Assembly (NCBI GenBank): GCA_937951935.1
Contig: CALGAM010000075.1
Coordinates: forward strand, 4,561-68,560
DNA length: 64,000 nucleotides
Origin: an uncultured Micromonospora sp.
GTDB lineage: Bacteria; Actinomycetota; Actinomycetes; Mycobacteriales; Micromonosporaceae
Direction: 5' to 3'
The notes beneath the pieces were generated by a model that did no database searches, had not been told where the DNA came from, and saw only the letters and a list, made by a program, of their open reading frames with translations. The translations under genes and the position numbers were made by a program. Every line of letters starts with the position of its first letter. Positions within the stretch are counted from its first letter, which is position 1. Of the stretch, positions 7,536 through 14,842 are shown one piece after another.

Positions 7536-8636
7536 TCACCGAGACCGCGCGGCGGTCCCGAGACGCCCCCGCCCACGTGCTCCTCGACCGACGCGGCGGG
7601 CGGCCCGGTCCGGTCCGCCCCACCGCGACCGTGTCCGCGCCCGGGCGGCGGACCGCGACGGCACACCGAGAAGGTCGAGCACCGCCGCCTCGGCGGCGGC
7701 CAGCGACGTGTCGGCGACCCGGGCCAGCACGCCGTCGTGGTAGAGGTCGACCACCCGGGGATGCACGTAGGAGGCGCGCGCCACGGCCGGGGTGTTGCCG
7801 AGCAGGTCGGCGACATCCCGCATCACCGCCGCCACGACGCGACGACGGCCGGCGGCCGAGCGCGGCGGCTCGGCGGCCGCCAGCCGGGTGGCGGCGAGCA
7901 CGGTGGCGTGCCAGGTCCGGAAGTCCTTGGCCGTCATCTCGCCACCGCTGGCCGCGCGCAGGTACTCGTTGACCTCGTCGCTGCGCACGTCCCGCCACGA
8001 CCGCCCGTCCCAGTAGCCGAACAGCCGCGCCGCGTCACGCCGTCGCCGTCGCAGCTCGCGCAACACCTGACACAGGCGCGGCTCGTCGACCCGCAGCGTC
8101 TGCGCCACACCGCCCTTGGCCGGGAACTCGAAGATCACCGCACCGTTGCGGCACCGGACGTGCTCGGGGCGCAGCGTCGCCACCCCGAACGTCGGGTCGT
8201 CGCCGGCCGCGTACTGGTCGCTGCCCACCCGGAACGTCCCCATGTCCAGCAGCTTCGCCACCGTGGCCAGCACCCGGGGCCGCCGCAGTCCCCGGGTGGC
8301 GAGGTCCGCGTCGAGACGGCGGCGCAGCGCGGGAAGCCGGGTCGCCACCTCCAGGACGTGGTCGAACTTCGCCTGGTCGCGCCGGGCCCGCCACAGCGGG
8401 TGGTAGAGGTACTGGCGTCGCCCGGCCGCGTCGACGCCGACAGCCTGGATGTGCCCGGCCGGATGGGGACAGATCCAGACGTCCCGCCATGCGGGCGGGA
8501 TCGCCAGCGCCCGCAGCCGGGCCACCTCCTCCGGGTCACGCAGCGGCCGCCCGTCGGTGTCGAGGAAGCGCACCCCCCGGCCGTACCGGCGCCGCCGGTA
8601 ACCGGGTGCAGCCAGGTCGCTACGCCGCAGCCGCAC
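7536..8636 (-). CDS. DNA topoisomerase IB (poxvirus/bacterial type)
   Basis: 366 residues, GTG start at 8636. The N-terminal domain holds GRGVRFLDTDGRPL and AIPPAWRDVWICPHPAGHIQ, typical of bacterial TopIB. The catalytic domain shows MGTFRVGSDQY, TAKDFRTWHATV and ASYVHPRVVDLY, whose first Tyr is the expected nucleophile. It relaxes supercoils by transient 3'-phosphotyrosyl cleavage in the nucleoid. The C-terminal 30 residues or so are Arg/Gly-rich, perhaps a DNA-binding tail. Its start overlaps the end of the upstream glycosyltransferase by 17 bp, making it the last gene of the heptose operon, an unexpected partner. Confidence 0.93.
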   Translation of the reverse strand: MRLRRSDLAAPGYRRRRYGRGVRFLDTDGRPLRDPEEVARLRALAIPPAWRDVWICPHPAGHIQAVGVDAAGRRQYLYHPLWRARRDQAKFDHVLEVATRLPALRRRLDADLATRGLRRPRVLATVAKLLDMGTFRVGSDQYAAGDDPTFGVATLRPEHVRCRNGAVIFEFPAKGGVAQTLRVDEPRLCQVLRELRRRRRDAARLFGYWDGRSWRDVRSDEVNEYLRAASGGEMTAKDFRTWHATVLAATRLAAAEPPRSAAGRRRVVAAVMRDVADLLGNTPAVARASYVHPRVVDLYHDGVLARVADTSLAAAEAAVLDLLGVPSRSAARARTRSRWGGPDRAARRVGRGARGRGRLGTAARSR

Positions 8637-9633
8637 GGTTCCGTCCCGCGGACACGGCCCGGTACCGACCCGCCCGCTCGGCCTCCACCACGGCGGCGAG
8701 CACCTCGTCGACCCCGATCGCGGCCAACGCCGGGTGCAGCCGGGGCCGGTCCTCCCCGGGCCCGGCCGCGAGGGTGTCCGACGATCCGGCCGGAGTGTCG
8801 ACAAGGCCCTCACCGGGGCCGAGAACGCGGTGCCAGGGCCGGTCCGGTGGCGGACCCCACCGGCGCGGCGACACCGGGCCGAAGAGCACCACCGACGGGG
8901 TCCGGTACGCGGTGGCCAGGTGCGCCACCCCGGTGTCCGTGCTCACCAGCAGCCGCCCGTACGCGACCAGCGCCGCGAGCTCGACGAGGCCGAGCCGGCC
9001 CGCCAGCCCGGCGGTGGACGGCAGCCCGGCCGCCTCGACCACCCGCGCCACCAGCGCCCGCTCGTCCGGCGAGCCGGTCACCACGACACGGTGCCCGGCC
9101 CGGGTCAGCTCCCGGGCCACCGCCGCGAAACGCTCCGGAGACCAGCGGCGGGCGCTGCCCTTGCCGCCCGGATGCACCACGGTCACCCCGACCGGCATCC
9201 GACCGGGCGCCGGGCGGCGCAGATCCAGATCCCCGGGATCGCACTCGATGCCGTACCAGCGCAACAGCCGGCACCAGCGGTGCACCTCGTGCTCGTCGTC
9301 GTGCCAGGCCGGGCCGTCGAGGTGCCCGGCCTCGGGGCAGCGGAAGGCGCAGAGCCGCCGCGCCCCGGCGGCCTGGAGCAGCCGGTGCGACTCCGGGCCC
9401 CGCCCGTGCAGGTTGACCGCCCAGTACGGCGCCGGGCCCCGCCACCCGAGGCGGTCCAGACCCTCGGTGTGGACCACGCCGTCGACGTCGCCGACCAGCT
9501 CGACGAGCGGGGCGAGCCAGTCGGGTGCGGCGACCGTCAGGGGGCGCCCGGGAAACGCGGCACGCAGCCCGCGCAGCGCCGGCACCGCCGTCGCCAGATC
9601 CCCCACCCCCAGCGCCCGCAACACCAGGATCAC
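8620..9633 (-). CDS. Glycosyltransferase family 9 (heptosyltransferase-like)
   Basis: 337 residues with a GT-B fold. The N-terminus ILVLRALGVGDLATAVPALR is the GT9 opening (ADP-heptose:LPS heptosyltransferase type, with the GD pair). The nucleotide-sugar half shows VTVVHPGGKGSARRWSPERF and VSTDTGVAHLATAY, the last matching the GT9 TGxxHLA motif. It should transfer a heptose or related sugar from ADP-sugar to an acceptor at the cytoplasmic membrane face. The GTG start overlaps the SDR stop by 4 bp. The cluster makes ADP-heptose, which supports the donor; the acceptor is unknown. Confidence 0.92.
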   Translation of the reverse strand: MILVLRALGVGDLATAVPALRGLRAAFPGRPLTVAAPDWLAPLVELVGDVDGVVHTEGLDRLGWRGPAPYWAVNLHGRGPESHRLLQAAGARRLCAFRCPEAGHLDGPAWHDDEHEVHRWCRLLRWYGIECDPGDLDLRRPAPGRMPVGVTVVHPGGKGSARRWSPERFAAVARELTRAGHRVVVTGSPDERALVARVVEAAGLPSTAGLAGRLGLVELAALVAYGRLLVSTDTGVAHLATAYRTPSVVLFGPVSPRRWGPPPDRPWHRVLGPGEGLVDTPAGSSDTLAAGPGEDRPRLHPALAAIGVDEVLAAVVEAERAGRYRAVSAGRNRAAAA

Positions 9634-10349
9634 GGGTACGACGACTCCCGGTCCGCACAGACCACCAGCTCCCGGATCGCGCAGCCGGGCGGCTGGCTCA
9701 GGGCGAAGAGGACCGCGTCGGCGACGTGCGCCGGATCGTTGAGGGCCGCGTCCGCCCCGGGTCGGTACCGCTCGTCGCGGCCGTCGAAGAAGGCCGTCCG
9801 CATGCCGCCCGGGATCAGCAGCGTCACCCCGACCGAACCGGCGAGCTCGGCGGCCAGTGCCCTGGTGAACCCGACCACCCCGAACTTCGCCGCGCAGTAG
9901 GCGGTGGCGTCACTGACCGCCTTCACCCCCAGGGTCGAGGCGACCGTGACCACACTGCCCCGCGACCGCTCCAGGTGGGGCAACGCGGCCCGGACCACGG
10001 CGGCGGTGGCGAGCAGGTCCACCGCCACCACCCGCTCCCAGACCTCCGCCGGTACCTCGGCCAGCCGGCCGGGCGTGTCGATCCCGGCCGCGGTGACCAC
10101 CCCGGCGAGCCCGCCCATCCGCTCGGCCAGCTCCCGGGTCGCCGCCTCGGCGGCCCGGGTGTCGGCCAGGTCGCAGGCGGCCCACGGCACCTGCCCGGCC
10201 GGCGCCCGCTGGTCGAGGACGCAGGGCCGGCCGCCGGCCGCGGCGAGCGCGGCGACAACCGCCGCGCCGAGCCCGCTGGAGCCTCCGGTGACCAGGACCG
10301 CGCCGTCGGGTGCGGCCGGGGCGCGTCCGCCGCCCGCCACGCCGGTCAT
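9630..10349 (-). CDS. Short-chain dehydrogenase/reductase (classical SDR)
   Basis: 239 residues. The Rossmann motif TGGSSGLG (about residues 22-29), the ASTLG active-site Ser and the YCAAK Tyr/Lys pair are present; the segment VTAAGIDTPGRL corresponds to the NxAG region with the Asn replaced by Thr. It is an NAD(P)-dependent alcohol/ketone reductase or sugar oxidoreductase. It lies between hldE and a GT9 gene with 4-bp overlaps on both sides, so it probably modifies the heptose or its product. It is a classical SDR, not an extended SDR of HldD length, so it should not be taken for the usual ADP-heptose 6-epimerase. Confidence 0.88.
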   Translation of the reverse strand: MTGVAGGGRAPAAPDGAVLVTGGSSGLGAAVVAALAAAGGRPCVLDQRAPAGQVPWAACDLADTRAAEAATRELAERMGGLAGVVTAAGIDTPGRLAEVPAEVWERVVAVDLLATAAVVRAALPHLERSRGSVVTVASTLGVKAVSDATAYCAAKFGVVGFTRALAAELAGSVGVTLLIPGGMRTAFFDGRDERYRPGADAALNDPAHVADAVLFALSQPPGCAIRELVVCADRESSYP

Positions 10350-11875
10350 CGGGACCCTCCCACCGGCCGGCCCGCCGACCGGGCCGCGGAGATCATGCTG
10401 CTGGTCGACCGCCCGTCCAGGTAGGGCACCACGACGGCGTACCCGCCCCAGCGCCGCAGGATCTCGGCCTCCGGCAGATCCGGACCGCCGCCCCCGGAGC
10501 CGTAGTCCCCACCCTTGACCCAGACGTCGGGGCGCAGCCACGCGAGCACCGCGTGCGGGGTCGGCTCGTCGAAGATCACGACGGCGTCCACACAGCCGAG
10601 CGCGGCCAGCAGTCGGGCCCGGTCGGCGTGCCGGACCACCGGCCGCTCCGGCCCCTTGAGCGCGGCCACGCTCTCGTCGGAGTTCAGGCAGACCACCAGG
10701 CAGTCGCCGAGCTGACGCGCGGCCTGCAGCGTCGCCACGTGGCCGGCGTGCAGCAGGTCGAAACAGCCGCCGGTGGCGACGACGGTCCCGCCCGCGGCCC
10801 GCACCCGGGCCACCACCTCACCGGCCGCCCGCAGACCGATCCGGTCGCTCCAGTCCACGGTCGCGATCGGCACGGTGGCGGGGGTGGCCGGGCCGGTGCC
10901 CGAGCCGTCACCGACGATCCGGCCGACCGGCGGCGCCCCGGCGACCGGCGGCCCGGTGACGGCGCCGGAGGGAGGCGGAGTCGACGCCGGTACGGCCGCG
11001 GCCACACCCCCGGCCGCCACGTATCCCGAGGCCTCGGCGACGGCCCGCTGCACCGCCTCGGAGACCAACGCCCCCTCGGCCAGTGCCAGCGTCGCGGTGG
11101 CGGCGAACCGGTCGCCGGCCCCACAGGTGTCGCCGTCGGCGCAGCTCGGGGCGGGCACCATCAGCGGGACCGCGTCGCCGTGGCTGAGCAGCGCCCCCTC
11201 ACCGCCGAGGGTCACCGCCACGGCGGCGGCCCGCCACCGTTCCCGCAGGACCTGGGCGCTGCGGGACGCGCGCGTCAGGCGCGACCCGCCGGGCGCCACC
11301 CCGGCCAGTTCCCGGGCCTCGTTCTCGTTCGGTGTGGCCAGCCGCACCCCGGGCACCGCCGCCGGGCCCCTCGGATGTGGATCCCAGACGATCGGTGCCG
11401 CACTGGCCGCCAGGGCCGACCGCAGGACGGGATGCCGGGCCACGCCCCGGCCGTAGTCGGCGACCAGGATCGCCACCGCCTCGGCCAGCAGGTCCAGGAC
11501 GGCCTCGGCCGGCTCACCGGGCAGCCCCGCCGGGCCGCCCCGGTCGTGCCGCAGCAGCACCCGACCCCGGGTCCGCAACCGGATCTTCTCCGGCGTGGCA
11601 CCGGCCAGCGGCAGGCCGTAGACCTGCACCCCGGCGGCGTTGAGCAGCTGGCTCAACCGGGCCCCGCCCGCGTCGTGGGCCAGGGCCGTGACGAGCGCGA
11701 CGTCGAACCCGCGCCCGGCGGCGAAGATCGCGGCCAACCCGGCCCCGCCCGGCCGGTCCACACTGGTGTCCTCGTCGAGCACCGGCACCGGCGAGTCCGG
11801 GCACAGCCGGTTCACCACCCCGTCGACGTCCCGGTCGAGCAACGTGTCGCCGACCACCACGATCGTTCCGGTCAC
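10346..11875 (-). CDS. hldE: Bifunctional heptose-7-phosphate kinase / heptose-1-phosphate adenylyltransferase
   Basis: 509 residues with both HldE domains in the usual order. Residues about 1-315 are a PfkB/ribokinase-like kinase (GDTLLDRDVDG near the start; GDTCGAGDRFAATATLALAE with the catalytic GAGD). Residues about 365-509 are the cytidylyltransferase-like domain with the HxGH motif in GGCFDLLHAGHV, then NSDESVAALKGPERPV and VWVKGGDY. It phosphorylates D-glycero-beta-D-manno-heptose 7-phosphate at C1 and, after GmhB action, adenylylates the 1-phosphate. The linker is long and Pro/Gly-rich. The GTG start overlaps the gmhA stop by 4 bp, with SD AGGAGGAGAC. Confidence 0.95.
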   Translation of the reverse strand: MTGTIVVVGDTLLDRDVDGVVNRLCPDSPVPVLDEDTSVDRPGGAGLAAIFAAGRGFDVALVTALAHDAGGARLSQLLNAAGVQVYGLPLAGATPEKIRLRTRGRVLLRHDRGGPAGLPGEPAEAVLDLLAEAVAILVADYGRGVARHPVLRSALAASAAPIVWDPHPRGPAAVPGVRLATPNENEARELAGVAPGGSRLTRASRSAQVLRERWRAAAVAVTLGGEGALLSHGDAVPLMVPAPSCADGDTCGAGDRFAATATLALAEGALVSEAVQRAVAEASGYVAAGGVAAAVPASTPPPSGAVTGPPVAGAPPVGRIVGDGSGTGPATPATVPIATVDWSDRIGLRAAGEVVARVRAAGGTVVATGGCFDLLHAGHVATLQAARQLGDCLVVCLNSDESVAALKGPERPVVRHADRARLLAALGCVDAVVIFDEPTPHAVLAWLRPDVWVKGGDYGSGGGGPDLPEAEILRRWGGYAVVVPYLDGRSTSSMISAARSAGRPVGGSR

Positions 11876-12663
11876 GTCTCCTCCTCGCTCGCCCCGAGGT
11901 CGATGCCGCCCGGCACACGCAGGACGAGTTCGTCGGCCACCCCGGAGGGGCGAACCGGTGGGCCGGTCCCCGCCCCGACGCCCGACGTCCCGACCCCCGC
12001 CGCCGGCCGGGGTGTGTCCGCCGCCGGTGCCCGGTACGGGGCGGGCGACGCGTTGGCGCCGTACCGGCCGGCCGGGCCGAACGGCACCGGCAGGTGGGCG
12101 TCGACGTACGCGCAGAGGATGTGGGCCGAGACCAGGTGCAGCTCCTGCACCACCTGGCTGTCCGGGGAGGGAACCGCGAGGACGTCGGTGCAGGCGTCGG
12201 CGAGCGGGTTCGGGGTCGGCCCGGTGAACGCCCAGCAGCGCAGGCCGAGCTCCCGCCCGGCGCGGGCGGCCCGCACCAGGTTCGCACTGCGACCGCTCGT
12301 GGACAGCAGCAGCAGGATGTCGCCGGGGCGACCGTGCGCACGGACCTGCCGGGCGAAGACCTCGTCGAAACCGTAGTCGTTGCCGAGCGCGGTGAGCGAG
12401 GAGGTCTCCGCGCACAGCGCGATCGCCGAGAGCGGGGCCCGGTCGTCGCGGAGCTTGCCGACCAGTTCGGCGGCGAGGTGCTGAGCCTCGGCCGCGCTGC
12501 CGCCGTTCCCGGCGACCAGCAGCCGCCCCCCGCCGGCCAGCAACCGGGCCAGTTCGTCACCCCACCGGGCCAGCCGGCCCGCCTCCGACCGGTACGGCAC
12601 CAGCGCCGAGGCGAGCCCGGCGAGGTGGCCGTCGAGCAACTCCGTCGACGTCGGCCCGGTCAT
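11872..12663 (-). CDS. gmhA: Sedoheptulose-7-phosphate isomerase (SIS domain)
   Basis: 263 residues. The SIS domain carries the GmhA signature VAGNGGSAAEAQHLAAELVG (about residues 49-68), then ALGNDYGFDEVFARQV, LLLLSTSGRSANLV and ELHLVSAHILC, with the metal/catalytic His and Glu in expected places. It converts sedoheptulose 7-phosphate to D-glycero-D-manno-heptose 7-phosphate, the first step of ADP-heptose synthesis. The catalytic part ends near residue 195; the remaining 65 or so residues are a Pro/Gly/Ala-rich tail not seen in short GmhA proteins. The ATG overlaps the upstream glycosyltransferase stop by 4 bp. Confidence 0.93.
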   Translation of the reverse strand: MTGPTSTELLDGHLAGLASALVPYRSEAGRLARWGDELARLLAGGGRLLVAGNGGSAAEAQHLAAELVGKLRDDRAPLSAIALCAETSSLTALGNDYGFDEVFARQVRAHGRPGDILLLLSTSGRSANLVRAARAGRELGLRCWAFTGPTPNPLADACTDVLAVPSPDSQVVQELHLVSAHILCAYVDAHLPVPFGPAGRYGANASPAPYRAPAADTPRPAAGVGTSGVGAGTGPPVRPSGVADELVLRVPGGIDLGASEEET

Positions 12664-13880
12664 CCGGCGACCACCCCGCTCGGCCGCCGCACCTCGGCGA
12701 CCGCCGCGTAGACCGCGCCGACCTGCTCGGCGGTGCGGCTCCAGGCGTACTGGCGCCGGGCCCGGTCCAGCGCCGCCCGCGCGTAGCGGCCACGGCGGAC
12801 CGGGTCGGCGAGCAGATCCCGGACGGCGGCGCCGAGCGCGGCCGGGTCGCGGGGCGGCACCAGGTCGCCGGTCCGTCCGGCGACGACGGTGTCGGTGAGA
12901 CCCCCGACGGCGGTGCCGACCACCGGTACCCCACAGGCCATCGCCTCCAGCGGGGTGAGCCCGAACGGCTCGTACCAGGGGGCGGCGACCAGGACGTCCG
13001 CCGACCGGTACCAGTACGGCATCTCCTCGCGGGGAACGGCGCCGACCAGCCGCACCCGGTCGGCGACCCCGATCTCCTCGGCGAGCGCGCGCAGCCGCCG
13101 CACCTGCGGATCGGTGTCGACCTCGCCCGGCGGCGGCCCGCCTACGACGACGCACTCGGCCTCCGGGACGGCCGGCATCGCCCGGATCAGGTCCTGGTAG
13201 CCCTTGCGCTCCACCAGCCGCCCGACGGTCAGGATCCTCGGCCGGCCCGGGGTCCGGGGCACGGCCGGTCCGTCGGGGGAGAACGTCCGGTTGTTCACCC
13301 CGGACGGGATCACCGTCACCCGGTCCAGCGGGACGCCCATCCGCACCAGCTCCCGCACCTCGTCCTGGCTCTGCGCGATGACCCGGTCCACGGCCCGGCC
13401 GAGCGCGCGTTCGTAGCCGATGCGCCGGGGTGGGCTGGTGTCGGCCGCGCCCTGGTGCCGTCGCTTGACCGTGCCGAGCGCGTGGTACGTCTGCACCACC
13501 GGTACCCCGGTCCGACGGCCGGCGGCGACACCGGCCAGCCCGCTCATCCAGAAGTGCGCGTGCACCACGTCGGGGAGCCGGTCCTCACCCCGCCACCGGT
13601 CGAGCAGCCAGCGACTGAACTCCCTCATGTACGGCAGCAGGTCGTCCTTGGGGATCGGCTCCGGTGGGCCGGCCGGGACGTGGACGACCTCCACGCCGTC
13701 GCGCATCGGTACCGTCTCCGGCAGCTCCGGGCCGTCCCGTCGGGTGTAGACCCGGACGTCGTGGCCGGCGTCGGCGAGCGCCGCGGCGAGCTCGGCGACG
13801 TGGGTGTTCTGGCCGCCGGCGTCCTCGCCGCCGAGCACCGCGAGCGGGCTGGCGTGCTCGGAGATCATCGCGACGCGCAT
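12660..13880 (-). CDS. Glycosyltransferase family 4 (GT-B)
   Basis: 406 residues. The N-terminal domain opens MRVAMISEHASPLAVLGGEDAGGQNTHVAELA (positions 13880-13785), the glycine-rich acceptor-side loop of GT4 enzymes; the C-terminal donor domain shows ILTVGRLVERKGYQDLI and EPFGLTPLEAMACGVPVVGT, with the E-x7-E motif that binds the nucleotide sugar. It is a retaining glycosyltransferase at the cytoplasmic membrane face; the sugar is not readable. A strong SD (GGAGGAGGAAGT) precedes the ATG, and the gene overlaps its neighbours by 16 bp and 4 bp within the heptose operon. Confidence 0.93.
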   Translation of the reverse strand: MRVAMISEHASPLAVLGGEDAGGQNTHVAELAAALADAGHDVRVYTRRDGPELPETVPMRDGVEVVHVPAGPPEPIPKDDLLPYMREFSRWLLDRWRGEDRLPDVVHAHFWMSGLAGVAAGRRTGVPVVQTYHALGTVKRRHQGAADTSPPRRIGYERALGRAVDRVIAQSQDEVRELVRMGVPLDRVTVIPSGVNNRTFSPDGPAVPRTPGRPRILTVGRLVERKGYQDLIRAMPAVPEAECVVVGGPPPGEVDTDPQVRRLRALAEEIGVADRVRLVGAVPREEMPYWYRSADVLVAAPWYEPFGLTPLEAMACGVPVVGTAVGGLTDTVVAGRTGDLVPPRDPAALGAAVRDLLADPVRRGRYARAALDRARRQYAWSRTAEQVGAVYAAVAEVRRPSGVVAG

Positions 13881-14842
13881 ACTTCCTCCTCCAGCAACCG
13901 GTCCCAGTCCGCCAGGAACCGGTCCAGGCCGTACCGGGCCTGTGCGGCCTCGCGGGCCCGGGTGCCGAGCCGGTGGGCGCCCGCCGGCTCGGCGACGAGC
14001 CGGCGGGCGCCATCGACCAGGGTCTCGACCCGGGTGGCGAGCACCCCGGCGTCCGGTGGTACGGCGGCGACCGCCTCGGTCGCGGCGAGCACCACCACCG
14101 GCATCCCCATCGCCATCGCCTCGATCAGGCTCAGCCCGAGCGAGGTCCAGCGGCACAGGTGCAGGTACGCGCGCCGCCGCGCCACCTCCTCCTGCATCCG
14201 GTGCTGTGGCAGGTCCTCGTGGACGGCGAGCCGGTCCGCCGGCAGACCCAGCCGGTCCGGCAGCTCGGCGACCCCCATGCCGAACACGTCCAGCGGGGCG
14301 ACCTCGGCGAACCGGGGCAGCAGGTCGGTACCGGTCACCCGCCAGCGGCGTACCGGTTCGTTGACCACCACCGCGAGCCGGGGCAGCTCACCGGTGTAGC
14401 GGGCCGCCGGGGCGACGACGCCGTGCTCGACGACGGCGGTCCGGGTGCTGCCGGTGTCCCAGAACAGCGCGTTGAAGTGCGTGACGTGGACGATCAGCAG
14501 GTCCGCGCGGTCCGCCAGGGGATGGCGGCTGTTCGGCACGTTCCCCTGCTTCGGGGTGTTGTGTTCGACGAAGATGGCCGGGACGTCCCGGCCGATGCGC
14601 CGCCCCAGCCAGGTCTCGGCGAGGGCGATCTCCTCCGGGCGCTGCAGGATCACCACGTCGACGTCGGCACGGGCCAGTTCCTCCGGGGTGACCTCGTCGA
14701 CGGTGTCCGGCCACGGGTAGGTGCGGGCCCGCCCCAGTCCGTACGGCCCCCGGTCGGCGGTGACCGGCACGAGATACCGGTGCCTGCCCTGCACGAAGGC
14801 GGTGGTCCAGGAGCCGTGCACGTGCCAGAGCAGGACGTTCAC
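13865..14842 (-). CDS. Glycosyltransferase (GT-B, family 4-like)
   Basis: 325 residues, GTG start. It begins VNVLLWHVHGSWTTAFVQG; the middle has FVEHNTPKQGNVPNSRHP and the C-terminal domain SLGLSLIEAMAMGMPVVVLA, an E-x7-type donor-binding helix. It is shorter than typical GT4 enzymes and resembles the actinobacterial glycosyltransferases found beside GmhB/GT9 genes. The donor and acceptor are unknown. The start overlaps the gmhB-GT9 stop by 4 bp and the end overlaps the next glycosyltransferase by 16 bp, so it is co-translated with the heptose genes. Confidence 0.88.
   Translation of the reverse strand: MNVLLWHVHGSWTTAFVQGRHRYLVPVTADRGPYGLGRARTYPWPDTVDEVTPEELARADVDVVILQRPEEIALAETWLGRRIGRDVPAIFVEHNTPKQGNVPNSRHPLADRADLLIVHVTHFNALFWDTGSTRTAVVEHGVVAPAARYTGELPRLAVVVNEPVRRWRVTGTDLLPRFAEVAPLDVFGMGVAELPDRLGLPADRLAVHEDLPQHRMQEEVARRRAYLHLCRWTSLGLSLIEAMAMGMPVVVLAATEAVAAVPPDAGVLATRVETLVDGARRLVAEPAGAHRLGTRAREAAQARYGLDRFLADWDRLLEEEVCASR

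Noticed and set aside
10310..12376. A 688-codon plus-strand frame over hldE/gmhA
   Set aside because: Antisense to two well-supported enzymes; His/Gln/Arg-rich shadow without domains.
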